Shown piece after piece: positions 1 through 5,534 of a stretch of DNA of 5,534 bases (positions within the stretch are counted from its first letter, which is position 1; every line of letters begins with the position of its first letter). A program made the translations under genes and the position numbers. Source of the DNA: an uncultured Clostridia bacterium (GTDB lineage Bacteria > Bacillota > Clostridia > Oscillospirales > Acutalibacteraceae); the NCBI GenBank assembly GCA_946186535.1, contig CAMHNT010000149.1, positions 1 to 5,534 of the forward strand, given 5' to 3'. The notes beneath the pieces were generated by a model, which saw only the letters and a program-made list of their open reading frames with translations, was not told where the DNA came from and searched no databases.

Positions 1-618
1 ATTGTTGACGGCGGTAAGTTTGATTGGGAAGCAAGCGGCAAGTTCCCGTCACTCGTTGAGCCTAATCCGAGCTATCACGGCGTAAGCTTCACAAAGGCTG
101 TCGGACCTGCTGCTTTTGTTACAAAAATCAGAGCTATTCTTCTTCGTGACACGGGTGCAACTCTTGCTCCTCTTAACGCTTGGCTCTTCCTCCAGGGACT
201 CGAAACACTTTCACTTCGCGTTGAGCGTCATGTTGAAAATGCACTTAAGGTTGTTGAATATCTTTCAAACCATCCGCAGGTTGAGTCGGTTAACCATCCG
301 TCTCTCCCTGATCATCCGCATCACGAACTTTACAAGAAATATTTTCCGAACGGCGGTGCATCTATCTTTACATTCAACATCAAGGGCGGCGCTGAAGAGG
401 CTAAAGCTTTCATTGACAAGCTCGAAATATTCTCTCTCCTCGCTAACGTAGCCGATGTTAAATCTCTTGTTATTCATCCTGCTTCGACAACCCATTCACA
501 GCTCACTGAAGCAGAACTCCTTGAGCAAGGTATTCAACCGAATACAATCCGTCTTTCTATCGGTACTGAGCACATTGACGATATTATCGCTGACCTCAGT
601 CAGGCTTTCGGTGATTAA
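1..618 (+). CDS. metY: O-acetylhomoserine sulfhydrylase (MetY), C-terminal part, 5' end outside window
   Basis: Frame 1 is open from the first base to a TAA at 616-618 and gives 205 residues, about half of the usual length of roughly 425-430. The enzyme is a PLP-dependent, cytoplasmic member of the Cys/Met metabolism family. It replaces the acetyl group of O-acetylhomoserine with sulfide to give homocysteine, the direct sulfhydrylation route to methionine. The fragment opens with VDGGKFDW and continues with PNPSYHGVSF. It then has GATLAPLNAWLFLQGLETLSLR and, near the end, NVADVKSLVIHPASTTHSQL followed by IRLSIGTEHIDDIIADL, all of which are hallmark stretches of MetY/Cys-Met family enzymes. 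The PLP-binding lysine lies upstream of the window and cannot be checked. All 23 leucines use CTT or CTC, a bias not seen in nifS next door, which suggests high expression. A related gamma-replacing enzyme such as MetZ is less likely, because the VDGGKFDW and LANVADVKSL stretches are typical of MetY. Confidence 0.93.
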   Translation: MVDGGKFDWEASGKFPSLVEPNPSYHGVSFTKAVGPAAFVTKIRAILLRDTGATLAPLNAWLFLQGLETLSLRVERHVENALKVVEYLSNHPQVESVNHPSLPDHPHHELYKKYFPNGGASIFTFNIKGGAEEAKAFIDKLEIFSLLANVADVKSLVIHPASTTHSQLTEAELLEQGIQPNTIRLSIGTEHIDDIIADLSQAFGD

Positions 619-635
619 TTTAACTTTATACATAA

Positions 636-654
636 ATTTACAATAATTGTAAAT
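636..654. promoter_or_regulatory. 19-bp perfect palindrome, candidate Fur/PerR-family operator
   Basis: ATTTACAAT (636-644), a central A (645) and ATTGTAAAT (646-654) form a perfect inverted repeat. The core TTACAAT-A-ATTGTAA (638-652) has the 7-1-7 layout of Fur-family operators. Each half differs by one base from the known Bacillus PerR half site TTATAAT. The site begins 18 bases after the metY stop and ends 116 bases before the nifS start, so it could control nifSU transcription. I see no convincing -35/-10 pair next to it; TACAAT at 639-644 could serve as a -10 but lacks a good -35. The regulator and the binding are inference, and AT-rich DNA produces some palindromes by chance. Confidence 0.4.
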
Positions 655-658
655 AATA

Positions 659-691
659 TCAGCGGATACATTTTTCATATGTATCCGCTGA
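659..691 (+). terminator. Perfect 13-bp hairpin after metY, possible terminator or nifS leader structure
   Basis: TCAGCGGATACAT (659-671) pairs without mismatch with ATGTATCCGCTGA (679-691) around a 7-base loop. It sits 40 bases after the metY stop, where a terminator would be expected. However, the following bases (AATATAAAG) are not a T-tract, so it is not a textbook intrinsic terminator. If the nifS promoter lies upstream near 640, the hairpin would instead be part of the nifS 5' leader. The stem itself is clear; the role is uncertain. Confidence 0.4.
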
Positions 692-770
692 ATATAAAGT
701 TCAGAGTTATATAAGTATAACTTTAAACTTTGTATTCAATATCTATTAAAATATACAAGGAGAATATAAA

Positions 771-1961
771 ATGAAAGTATATGCAGACAATGCGGCAACA
801 ACAAAGATGAGCAAAACTGCCATTGATGCTATGCTGCCATATATGGAAAATATTTTCGGCAACCCCTCTTCCCTATATTCAATAGGTCAGGCTGCTGCCG
901 AAGCTGTTTATGAAGCACGAGAGAAGATTGCTAATATTCTCGGATGTGCAACAAACGAAATTTACTTTACATCGGGCGGCAGTGAAGCCGACAATCAGGC
1001 AATACGTTCGGCTGCCGAAATCGGTGCAAAGAGAAACAAAAAACATATCATATCAACAACATTCGAGCATCACGCAGTTTTGCATACATTAAAAAAACTC
1101 GAAAAAGAGGGATTTGAAGTAACTCTTCTCGATGTTCATGAAAACGGTATTATTACTCCGGAACAGGTCGCTGAGGCTATCCGCCCGGATACCTGCCTGG
1201 TAACGGTTATGTATGCAAACAATGAAATAGGAACCATTCAGCCTATCGCCGAAATCGGTGCCGTATGCAGAGAAAAGAAGGTAACTTTCCATACTGACGC
1301 AGTGCAGGCTGCAGGACATCTGCCGATCAATGTCAAGGAAGAAAATATTGATATGCTCTCGCTTTCGGCACACAAATTCCACGGACCTAAAGGAGTTGGC
1401 GCTCTTTATGTTCGCAAGGGTGTTTTCCTTTCAAATCTCATTGAAGGCGGTGCTCAGGAGCGCGGAAAGCGTGGCGGCACGGAAAACGTTCCCGGAATGA
1501 TGGGAGCAGCAGCGGCTCTGGAAGAAGCTGTTTCCAATCTTGAAGAAACAAATGCGAGGCTTCTGAAGCTTCGTGACAGACTTATTGAGGGTTTGCTTGA
1601 AATCCCTCATTCAGTTCTGAACGGAGACAGAGAACAGCGTCTTCCCGGCAATGTTAATATTTGCTTTGAGGGCATCGAAGGAGAATCACTTTTGCTTCTG
1701 CTTGACGCTAAAGGTATCAGCGCTTCGTCAGGTTCTGCTTGTACTTCGGGTTCTCTGGATCCGAGTCATGTGCTGTTGGCAATCGGCAGACCTCATGAAA
1801 TAGCTCATGGTTCTCTTCGTCTGTCACTCAGTGATGAAAACACTGAAGAAGAAATTGAATATATTATCAGCGAAGTTCCGAAGGTGGTTGAATATCTGAG
1901 AAATATGTCACCTGTTTGGAGAGATTTGCAGGAAGGAAAGAAAGATTATGTTATACAGTGA
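771..1961 (+). CDS. nifS: Cysteine desulfurase, NifS/IscS class I
   Basis: This 396-residue PLP enzyme removes sulfur from cysteine, giving alanine and an enzyme persulfide that is passed to Fe-S scaffolds and sulfur-transfer proteins. Visible motifs are YADNAATT at the N-terminus, SGGSEADN (68-75), FEHHAVL with the PLP-stacking His100, YANNEIGTIQP (148-158), HTDAVQAAGH (174-183, Asp176 and Gln179 contacting PLP), and SAHKFHGPKG (199-208) with Lys202 as the Schiff-base lysine. The mobile loop SSGSACTSGS (319-328) carries the catalytic Cys324. RPHEIAHGSLRLSLS near the C-terminus replaces the usual stretch around the conserved RxSxG-like arginine. Length matches the family (about 390-405). The start is supported by AAGGAGA at 757-763, 7 bases before the ATG. 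It overlaps nifU by 14 bases, so the two are co-transcribed. No iscR-like repressor gene precedes it in this window. NifS and IscS cannot be told apart from sequence; NifS is the usual name in Clostridia. Confidence 0.96.
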   Translation: MKVYADNAATTKMSKTAIDAMLPYMENIFGNPSSLYSIGQAAAEAVYEAREKIANILGCATNEIYFTSGGSEADNQAIRSAAEIGAKRNKKHIISTTFEHHAVLHTLKKLEKEGFEVTLLDVHENGIITPEQVAEAIRPDTCLVTVMYANNEIGTIQPIAEIGAVCREKKVTFHTDAVQAAGHLPINVKEENIDMLSLSAHKFHGPKGVGALYVRKGVFLSNLIEGGAQERGKRGGTENVPGMMGAAAALEEAVSNLEETNARLLKLRDRLIEGLLEIPHSVLNGDREQRLPGNVNICFEGIEGESLLLLLDAKGISASSGSACTSGSLDPSHVLLAIGRPHEIAHGSLRLSLSDENTEEEIEYIISEVPKVVEYLRNMSPVWRDLQEGKKDYVIQ

Positions 1962-2376
1962 AATTGTTATGGATCACTTCACAAACCCACGCAATGTCGG
2001 TACAATAGAGGACGCTGACGGAATTGGCGAAGTCGGTAACGCAAAATGCGGAGATATCATGCGTATTTATCTCAAAATCAACAATGATATTATCGAAGAC
2101 GTTAAGTTTGAGACATTCGGCTGCGGTTCGGCGATTGCCTCTTCTTCTATGGCCACGGAAATGATTAAGGGAAAGCCGCTGTCTGATGCTCTTACATTAA
2201 CCAACAAGGCTGTTGCGGAGGCTCTTGACGGACTTCCGGCACACAAGCTTCACTGTTCCGTTCTTGCCGAGGAAGCTATTAAAGACGCTATCAAGAACTA
2301 CTATGACAAAAACGGTATTGAATATGATCACGAACAGTTCAAGCAAAGCGATCATGATCACGATCATGATCATTGA
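1948..2376 (+). CDS. nifU: NifU/IscU-type iron-sulfur cluster assembly scaffold
   Basis: This 142-residue cytoplasmic scaffold receives sulfur from NifS and iron to assemble Fe-S clusters for transfer to target proteins. It has the single IscU-like domain from LYSEIVMDHFTNPRN onward. The three cluster-ligand cysteines are Cys34 in NAKCGD, Cys59 in FGCGSAIASSS and Cys103 in HCSVLAEEAI. Asp36, which in IscU affects cluster stability, and His102 are both present. The family is normally about 125-130 residues. The surplus is a C-terminal tail ending DHDHDHDH (135-142), a possible metal-binding extension that is common in clostridial relatives. The ATG at 1948 is preferred over the one at 1969 because LYSEIVMDHF is conserved in the family and a purine-rich site (AGGAAGGAAAG, 1930-1940) precedes it. 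The gene starts inside the last codons of nifS, which implies translational coupling and roughly matched output. It ends 12 bases before a strong terminator, so the operon is only two genes. Confidence 0.95.
   Translation: MLYSEIVMDHFTNPRNVGTIEDADGIGEVGNAKCGDIMRIYLKINNDIIEDVKFETFGCGSAIASSSMATEMIKGKPLSDALTLTNKAVAEALDGLPAHKLHCSVLAEEAIKDAIKNYYDKNGIEYDHEQFKQSDHDHDHDH
2350..2373 (+). repeat. Four tandem GATCAY hexamers encoding the His/Asp tail of NifU
   Basis: GATCAT, GATCAC, GATCAT and GATCAT run in frame to the stop codon and encode (Asp-His)4. A six-base unit can gain or lose copies by slippage without shifting the frame, so tail length may vary between strains. Function of the tail is inferred as weak metal binding. 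Confidence 0.8.
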
Positions 2377-2388
2377 TTTTTAAATAAC

Positions 2389-2428
2389 AAAAAAAACTCA
2401 GCTGTATCTGAATACGGCTGAGTTTTTT
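2389..2428. terminator. Bidirectional intrinsic terminator between convergent genes
   Basis: CTCAGCTGTAT (2397-2407) pairs with ATACGGCTGAG (2412-2422) around the loop CTGA. This gives an 11-bp stem with one G:U pair in the + strand transcript. It is preceded by eight A (2389-2396) and followed by six T (2423-2428), so U-tracts form in both directions. It ends nifSU on the + strand and the unknown gene on the - strand, whose stop codon begins two bases further on. Confidence 0.92.
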
Positions 2429-2429
2429 A

Positions 2430-3521
2430 TTATTCTGTTTTTATGTAAATGCTTCCGTCTCTGCCAAGATAATACTCGGATTGCCTGATTGGAAGATTCA
2501 ATCCGTAACGAAGTGATTTTCTCAGTTCGGAATAACCACCGTCATTCAATTCATTGACTGCGTCGCCGACTTTTTTCTCCAACAAGGTCTTGTTAACTTT
2601 TTTAAAGATATTCTTCTTAGCTTTATGAACATTAGTCTGAAGTGCAGTGAAATAACTCAACATACTTTTCGCACATTTCTCTATGTAAAAAGAAATATCA
2701 CGTTCGACATAATTGAGATAATTGGTATCAAAATTCTGAACGTAATACGTTTCCATTATTGTAGTCATAACACAAAGCTGCAAGGCAAGTTCAATACTCT
2801 CTTTAATTTTTATCGCATTCTCAACAATTGAAGAATTATCCGGGTTATCACTGTTTACAATAGATTTTAAGTCATCAAGATATAATTCGCTGTTTCTTAT
2901 AGCTGATTTTCGTGCTTGCTGAAGTCCTGAAGCAGTCGAAAACCTATGGCTCTTGTTAGCCATAATTGAACTAAAGTTCAGATAAGCAGACTTAACAAAG
3001 TTCACTTCCGATATCAGATCGGCTTTCTCAACACCATACAAGAACTCAAGAATCTCATCTTGGTCAAGTTTTATTTTATTCAGAGCATTATGGACTTGAT
3101 TTAAAAAATGCTGGCTAGAAATAACCGAAATAGCGCTAAAGGATTTTAAAACTTTTTTTTGTGTAGTTAATCTATAAGTATAAGCAGGCATGACAATTCC
3201 GTTCTGATCAATGGCAGGATAATCAAACAAGTCCTGCTTTTGTTTTAAAGCTGCCATTGTATGTGGCAGACCATCGGGAAATCTTAAAACACATGCATTA
3301 GTCATAATATGAGCCGGCATAACAACAGAAAGCTGACGTGCTAATGCAGCAACCTGAATTTTTTGTAAAGATGACAGCTTTAAATTTTTGAATTGGGGAT
3401 CAGCCTCAATATTCATTGTGTTATTGCACGGCAAAACATCGAAGTTTCCGTCTCTCTTCATCTCTTTGAAAAAATATTCCCCTGTCAATTCCGATCTTTC
3501 GTTTATCATCTGCTCTTCCAT
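2430..3521 (-). CDS. Hypothetical protein of unknown function, 363 residues
   Basis: I do not recognise this protein. The reading frame is surely real. It has GGAGGAC at 3528-3534, six bases before the ATG, a plausible extended -10 promoter upstream, and a shared terminator just after its TAA-side end at 2430. No signal peptide or membrane segment is visible, so it is probably cytoplasmic. Residues 45-90 carry a Leu/Gln-rich helix-like stretch and then MPAHIMTNACVLRFPDGLP. Residues 95-120 include DYPAIDQNGIVMPAYTYRL. From about 125 to 325 the sequence reads as mostly alpha-helical, with many Lys, Asn, Ser and Leu (for example ENAIKIKESIELALQL, 234-249). The last 30 residues (RYGLNLPIRQSEYYLGRDGSIYIKTE) look like a short beta region. 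No nucleotide-binding, metal-binding or nuclease motif can be picked out. The gene is visibly more AT-rich than its neighbours: 2641-2700 holds 18 G/C in 60 by hand count. It stands alone between opposing units, as an accessory or lineage-specific gene might. Confidence 0.85.
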   Translation of the reverse strand: MEEQMINERSELTGEYFFKEMKRDGNFDVLPCNNTMNIEADPQFKNLKLSSLQKIQVAALARQLSVVMPAHIMTNACVLRFPDGLPHTMAALKQKQDLFDYPAIDQNGIVMPAYTYRLTTQKKVLKSFSAISVISSQHFLNQVHNALNKIKLDQDEILEFLYGVEKADLISEVNFVKSAYLNFSSIMANKSHRFSTASGLQQARKSAIRNSELYLDDLKSIVNSDNPDNSSIVENAIKIKESIELALQLCVMTTIMETYYVQNFDTNYLNYVERDISFYIEKCAKSMLSYFTALQTNVHKAKKNIFKKVNKTLLEKKVGDAVNELNDGGYSELRKSLRYGLNLPIRQSEYYLGRDGSIYIKTE

Positions 3522-3589
3522 AAAAAAGTCCTCCGTTTATGAAAATATAAGTTTATAGTTTTTCACGGGTTCTTCATTCTATAATATTA

Positions 3590-3618
3590 AGTATAACACG
3601 AACATCAAAAAATGGAAA
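3590..3618 (-). promoter_or_regulatory. Candidate sigma-A promoter of the unknown gene (extended -10)
   Basis: Read on the - strand, TTTCCA (3618-3613) is followed after 17 bases by TATACT (3595-3590), with TG one base upstream of the -10 (3598-3597), making TGTTATACT. The -10 matches the consensus at five of six positions and the -35 at four of six. Transcription would start near 3583, leaving a leader of about 60 bases before the ATG at 3521. The leader includes the GGAGGAC ribosome binding site. Confidence 0.5.
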
Positions 3619-3671
3619 CCCTTTTGACGAAATTAGGAATATTATGTTTGAAATTTTTAAAGTATTAAATA

Positions 3672-3757
3672 TAAAAAAATACATAAACAAAACACACAGG
3701 AGCAGTGTAGGAACATGAGGAATTCATCTGCATGTTATTCCTTACAACTACTCCTGT
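3672..3757 (-). terminator. Large imperfect hairpin with T-rich tail, probable terminator of the transporter gene
   Basis: ACAGGAGCAGTGTAGGAACATG (3696-3717) pairs with 3731-3757 in 21 base pairs, with one mismatch, three bulges and a 13-base loop. On the - strand the hairpin is followed by GTGTTTTGTTTATG and then a run of seven T (3679-3673). It starts 48 bases after the transporter stop codon. The T-rich stretch is interrupted, so termination could be partial. A small RNA or another structured element is the alternative. Confidence 0.45.
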
Positions 3758-3804
3758 AGAATTACAGTGATAGATATCTATTTAGATTTTTCAGACTCAA
3801 AAAA

Positions 3805-5451
3805 TCAATTCATTTCCATTATATGAATAAATGCAAGGTCTGCGCTTACGAAATAATTCTCTTCGCCAACAATCTCCGTAACACCTGCCCTGTCGAGCAT
3901 TGCCTTTGCACGCTTACACATTCCGCAGAACATCACGGTACATCCGTTTTCCTGAAGTTCTTTTACCTTTTCAAGAATAATTCTTGCACCCGAAACATCA
4001 ATGTTTGGCACTCCTCTCATCGACATAAGCAATGTACTGCTGCCGCTTTTTACCTCTGCGAGTTTTTCTTCAAATTCGTTTGATGAACCGAAATAAAGCG
4101 GACCTGTAACGTAGGCTACCTGAACACCCTTGAAGTCATCGGCACTGCAGTCAAGCTTTCCTTTAAGCTTGTCGGGGTCAACATCCGAAAAATGAACCGA
4201 GACGTGAGCCGATGCGGACATATACATAATCGCCGAATAAAGTATTCCAAGAACAATAGAAACAGTCAGGTCAAATACAACCGTACAAATCATTGTAAGA
4301 AGGAACTGGCTGATTGAAGTTTTAAACTTGTGACTGAAAATAAATTTAATATCGCTCCAGTCATTCATCTTAAACGCCGTGATCATAAGGACAGCCGCAA
4401 GTGCGGAAAGCGGAATCTCCGCCATAACTCCCCCGAGGAGAAACATTGACGCAAGAAGGAAAACCGAATGAAAAACGCTTGTGAGTCTTGTCTGTTCACC
4501 CGACTTTATCGCAACGCTTGTTCTTGCTATCGCCGCTGTTGCAGGAACACCGCCGAAAAACGGTAAAATCATATTGCCCAGACCCTGAGCAACAAGTTCC
4601 CTGTCTGCATCAAAAGGTTCCTTTTTCATTCTTGAAGCACTTGCACCGCAAAGCAGACTTTCAATGATTGCCAGTGCAGCAATCGTGAAAATAGGAGATA
4701 CAAGATTTCTTATCATTGAAAAATTTATTCCGGAAAAAGAAAGTCTGTCTGAAAGAAGAAGAGTTCTCGGAATTTCTCCGACTACTGCCACAGATTCAAA
4801 TTTGAATATAATCTGAACCGCAGTTGCGAGTATGATTCCTATCAGCGAAGCCGGAACCTTTTCGTTCCATTTTTTCGGCCAGATGATCATAACTGCCATT
4901 ACTCCGAAAGCTATGAGCATAGTAGTAATATCAGGCGAAAAGCCAAGTCTGAAATATGAAATTATTTTTTCTATTATACCTGTTCCCTCGCTTGTTGTTC
5001 CAAAAAAGTTGTCTATCTGACCCATTGCAATAGTTATTGCAATTCCGGATGTGAATCCCATAATAACCGACGAAGGAATAAAACTTATAAGCCTTCCAAG
5101 CTTGAATATACCGCAAAGGAGCAATATGATACCTGCCAGAAAACATGCCAGAAATACACCTTGAAGCTGATATGTCAAAACAATCGATATGAGCACCGCA
5201 CTCATTGCACCTGTAGGTCCCGAAATCTGATATGATGCTCCGGAAAGAAGTCCAATAATAACGCCTGCGATTATTGCAGTTACCATTCCTGCCGCCGCAG
5301 TTGCACCGCCGCTCACACCAAAAGCCAATGCCAGAGGCAACGCTACCGCACAAACCGTTAATCCGGCAGTAAGGTCTTTTCCGAGCTTCTTTGCATTATA
5401 CCCTTTAAACTCGGATTTTAAGTCATTTGCATACTTGCCAATCATTCCCAT
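3805..5451 (-). CDS. SulP-family anion transporter with C-terminal STAS domain
   Basis: This 548-residue inner-membrane transporter is full length for the SulP (SLC26-like) family. The membrane part spans about residues 25-412 and includes VALPLALAFGVSGG (36-49), the family signature SGPTGAMSAVL (77-87), GRLISFIPSSVIMGFTSGIAI (119-139) and AIIESLLCG (261-269) with the conserved Glu264. DRELVAQGLGN (283-293) and FGGVPATAAIART (299-311) follow. The cytoplasmic STAS domain covers about 436-546 and keeps MRGVPNIDVSGARIL-like core residues (478-492), with Asp485 and Ser487 where anti-sigma-antagonist relatives are phosphorylated. Known members carry sulfate, bicarbonate, or dicarboxylates, usually with H+ or Na+, and substrate cannot be read from the sequence. 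The nearby sulfur genes make sulfate attractive but not proven. AAGGAG (5468-5463) lies 11 bases before the ATG at 5451, a slightly long spacing; an ATG two codons later would be worse. A 16-bp perfect inverted repeat lies 38 bases upstream and may regulate it. The FCGMC pair of cysteines (508-512) in the STAS domain is a small oddity. Confidence 0.94.
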   Translation of the reverse strand: MGMIGKYANDLKSEFKGYNAKKLGKDLTAGLTVCAVALPLALAFGVSGGATAAAGMVTAIIAGVIIGLLSGASYQISGPTGAMSAVLISIVLTYQLQGVFLACFLAGIILLLCGIFKLGRLISFIPSSVIMGFTSGIAITIAMGQIDNFFGTTSEGTGIIEKIISYFRLGFSPDITTMLIAFGVMAVMIIWPKKWNEKVPASLIGIILATAVQIIFKFESVAVVGEIPRTLLLSDRLSFSGINFSMIRNLVSPIFTIAALAIIESLLCGASASRMKKEPFDADRELVAQGLGNMILPFFGGVPATAAIARTSVAIKSGEQTRLTSVFHSVFLLASMFLLGGVMAEIPLSALAAVLMITAFKMNDWSDIKFIFSHKFKTSISQFLLTMICTVVFDLTVSIVLGILYSAIMYMSASAHVSVHFSDVDPDKLKGKLDCSADDFKGVQVAYVTGPLYFGSSNEFEEKLAEVKSGSSTLLMSMRGVPNIDVSGARIILEKVKELQENGCTVMFCGMCKRAKAMLDRAGVTEIVGEENYFVSADLAFIHIMEMN

Positions 5452-5489
5452 TTTCTTAGAGTCTCCTTAAAATGTATGTTGTAATACTA

Positions 5490-5525
5490 TTCTCTAATAG
5501 AAAGTAGACACTTTCTATTAGAGAA
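5490..5525. repeat. 16-bp perfect inverted repeat upstream of the SulP gene, possible operator
   Basis: TTCTCTAATAGAAAGT (5490-5505) and ACTTTCTATTAGAGAA (5510-5525) are exact reverse complements around a 4-base loop (AGAC). The element lies 38 bases upstream of the transporter ATG, where promoter and operator sequences are expected. There is no T-tract on either side, so it is not an obvious intrinsic terminator of a gene beyond the window. I could not place a good -35/-10 pair around it. A dimeric repressor site or a leader hairpin are both possible. Confidence 0.6.
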
Positions 5526-5534
5526 GGAAACGCT

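Noticed and set aside
496..678. 60-residue open frame on the - strand overlapping the end of metY and the hairpin
   Set aside because: It lies mostly antisense to the clearly coding metY frame, shows no family resemblance and has no convincing ribosome binding site.
705..722. AGTTATA/TATAACT inverted repeat as a second nifS operator or riboswitch piece
   Set aside because: Seven A/T-rich base pairs are not enough to separate from chance, and no larger conserved fold is visible around it.
722..750. TTTAAA-17-TATTAA as a nifS promoter
   Set aside because: The start of transcription would fall at about 757, inside the ribosome binding site at 757-763, leaving no usable leader.
2430..3521. Defence or toxin role for the unknown protein
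   Set aside because: No nuclease, nucleotide-binding, protease or pore motif is visible and no defence genes surround it, so such a label would be invention.
3715..3759. 14-codon open frame (MRNSSACYSLQLLL) within the large hairpin, with AGGAG upstream
   Set aside because: The AGGAG is 12 bases from the ATG, there is no promoter or downstream gene on that strand to regulate, and the bases are explained by the hairpin.
3785..3806. AT-only inverted repeat GATTTTT/AAAAATC at the end of the transporter gene
   Set aside because: A 7-bp stem with one G:C pair would be unstable, overlaps the stop codon and is expected by chance in such AT-rich sequence.
4931..5353. 140-residue - strand open frame inside the transporter
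   Set aside because: It is a frame-shifted shadow of the SulP gene, and its Cys/Arg/Asn-rich composition is typical of out-of-frame translation.

Overview
The window looks like chromosomal DNA of an anaerobic, moderately AT-rich Firmicute of the class Clostridia, probably a Ruminococcus/Oscillospiraceae-like gut organism. This rests on the style of the proteins (a clostridial NifS/NifU pair with a His/Asp tail on NifU), strong AGGAG-type ribosome binding sites and AT-rich intergenic DNA. It is an inference from family resemblance, not a database match.

Layout. Positions 1-618 (+) hold the C-terminal half of an O-acetylhomoserine sulfhydrylase (MetY) whose start lies outside the window. The 152-base gap that follows contains a 19-bp perfect palindrome shaped like a Fur/PerR-family operator and a 13-bp hairpin. 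Positions 771-2376 (+) are a two-gene operon, nifS (cysteine desulfurase) and nifU (Fe-S scaffold), overlapping by 14 bases and closed by a strong bidirectional terminator at 2389-2428. Convergent to it, 2430-3521 (-) encodes a 363-residue protein that I do not recognise, with its own ribosome binding site and a plausible promoter. A 283-base gap (3522-3804) holds that promoter and a large imperfect hairpin that probably ends the next gene. Positions 3805-5451 (-) encode a complete SulP-family anion transporter with a C-terminal STAS domain. The last 83 bases, upstream of the transporter, are dominated by a 16-bp perfect inverted repeat and contain no gene.

How the genes fit together. MetY puts sulfide into homocysteine, NifS takes sulfur out of cysteine, NifU receives that sulfur to build Fe-S clusters, and the SulP protein imports an anion that could be sulfate but could equally be bicarbonate or another anion. 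A sulfur theme is therefore reasonable for the left part and possible for the transporter. The unknown protein between them gives no sign of belonging to it.

I see no tRNA, rRNA, CRISPR array, transposase, integrase or recognisable defence system. The parts least explained by known families are the 363-residue protein and the two near-perfect palindromes, ahead of nifS and ahead of the transporter.
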